Origin: Blautia sp.
Lineage (GTDB): Bacteria > Bacillota > Clostridia > Lachnospirales > Lachnospiraceae
Direction of reading: 5' to 3'
Assembly: GCA_017515325.1 (NCBI GenBank)
Contig: JAFWGA010000025.1
Location: forward strand, 1 to 53,964
Length of the DNA: 53,964 nt
Made by a program: the position numbers and the translations under genes. The notes beneath the pieces were generated by a model. That model made no database searches, was not told where the DNA came from, and was given only the letters and a program-made list of their open reading frames with translations. Below, piece after piece: positions 53,649 through 53,964 of this stretch (position 1 is its first letter; each line of letters starts with the position of its first letter).

Positions 53649-53660
53649 CTCATTTTTTCA
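53637..53660 (-). terminator. Possible weak terminator after 23S rRNA
   Basis: Minus strand inverted repeat TGAAAAAAT-GAGTTG-ATTTTTTCA. AT-rich, so a weak stem; its right arm supplies a T-run. It overlaps the -35 of the tRNA promoter. Confidence 0.4.
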
Positions 53661-53786
53661 AAAATATAAATATTATGCTGTTAACAAATGATAAAAACCG
53701 TACCTTCAAAACTGCACACGTGTTTTCCTGAATCATGGCTGGAATTCTTCCCGGCAGTATCCTCTGCCCGGCAAGCCTTCCTTAAG

Positions 53787-53964
53787 GTCAAGCCCTCGAC
53801 CGATTAGTAGCAGTCAGCTTCATACATTGCTGCACTTCCACCCCTGCCCTATCTACCTCGTCGTCTTCAAGGGGTCTTACTTCTTTCGAATGGGAAATCT
53901 CATCTTGAGGGGGGCTTCACGCTTAGATGCCTTCAGCGTTTATCCCTTCCCGGCTTGGCTACCC
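53787..53964 (-). rRNA. 23S rRNA, 3' end (partial)
   Basis: Minus strand reads the conserved 23S end: GGGATAAACGCTGAAGGCAT, CTAAGCGTGAAGCC, AGACCCCTTGAAGACGACGA, GGTAGATAGG, and CTAATCGGTCGAGGGCTTGA near the 3' terminus. The gene runs off the right edge. The exact end is estimated from the family. No 5S rRNA is found between here and tRNA-Asn. Confidence 0.95.

Overview
The window looks like a chromosomal segment of a low-to-medium GC Firmicute of class Clostridia, most likely Lachnospiraceae. This rests on gene order (cysS-mrnC-rlmB-sigH, rpsB-tsf), AGGAGG-type ribosome binding sites, and families typical of gut clostridia (DUF1848, CmpB-like membrane protein, zinc-macrodomain remnant). The species cannot be named from sequence alone.

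Layout. (1) 1-4.95 kb is an accessory, decaying island. It holds a P-loop ATPase start, a macrodomain gene collapsed into a GrpB gene, a DUF1848 protein, and a mosaic of alcohol dehydrogenase, radical-SAM and HxlR fragments. It also holds an intact Ro60-like (DUF2828/TROVE-like, vWA) gene with a candidate tRNA-mimicking Y-like RNA just upstream, a truncated DUF6273 gene, an Spx/ArsC-like protein and a broken receiver-domain gene. (2) 5.0-15.2 kb is core housekeeping on the minus strand: rpsB-tsf, and a tightly overlapping eight-gene operon trmO-lysC-(nuclease-helicase)-ispF-cysS-mrnC-rlmB-sigH. (3) 15.5-16.3 kb holds a PAP2 membrane phosphatase. (4) 16.5-24.2 kb is a complete hexuronate catabolic regulon: kdgK-eda (minus), an AraC regulator (minus) and uxaB-uxaC-uxaA (plus). 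UxaC, UxaB, UxaA, KdgK and Eda together turn galacturonate into pyruvate and glyceraldehyde-3-phosphate. A near-identical 21-bp box precedes both metabolic operons and is a likely AraC-family operator. (5) 24.3-28.9 kb holds a CmpB-like membrane protein with a coiled-coil tail, an amino-acid ABC permease plus binding protein without an ATPase, and a membrane-anchored coiled-coil LysM protein. (6) 29.6-52.1 kb is one uninterrupted 7487-codon gene for a giant secreted repeat-rich adhesin-like protein. (7) 52.2-54.0 kb holds a chloramphenicol-acetyltransferase-family gene, six tRNAs with their own promoter and terminator, and the 3' end of a 23S rRNA gene with no 5S gene between it and the tRNAs.

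The two most interesting items are the Ro-like protein with its candidate tRNA-like RNA at about 2.3-3.9 kb, and the giant surface protein with mixed beta-repeat, RTX-like and helical parts and no recognisable cell-wall anchor. Several short dispersed repeats sit beside terminators and between genes (about 16.3, 24.3, 29.0, 29.2, 52.1 and 53.0 kb). All functions are inferred from sequence and family knowledge; no searches were run.
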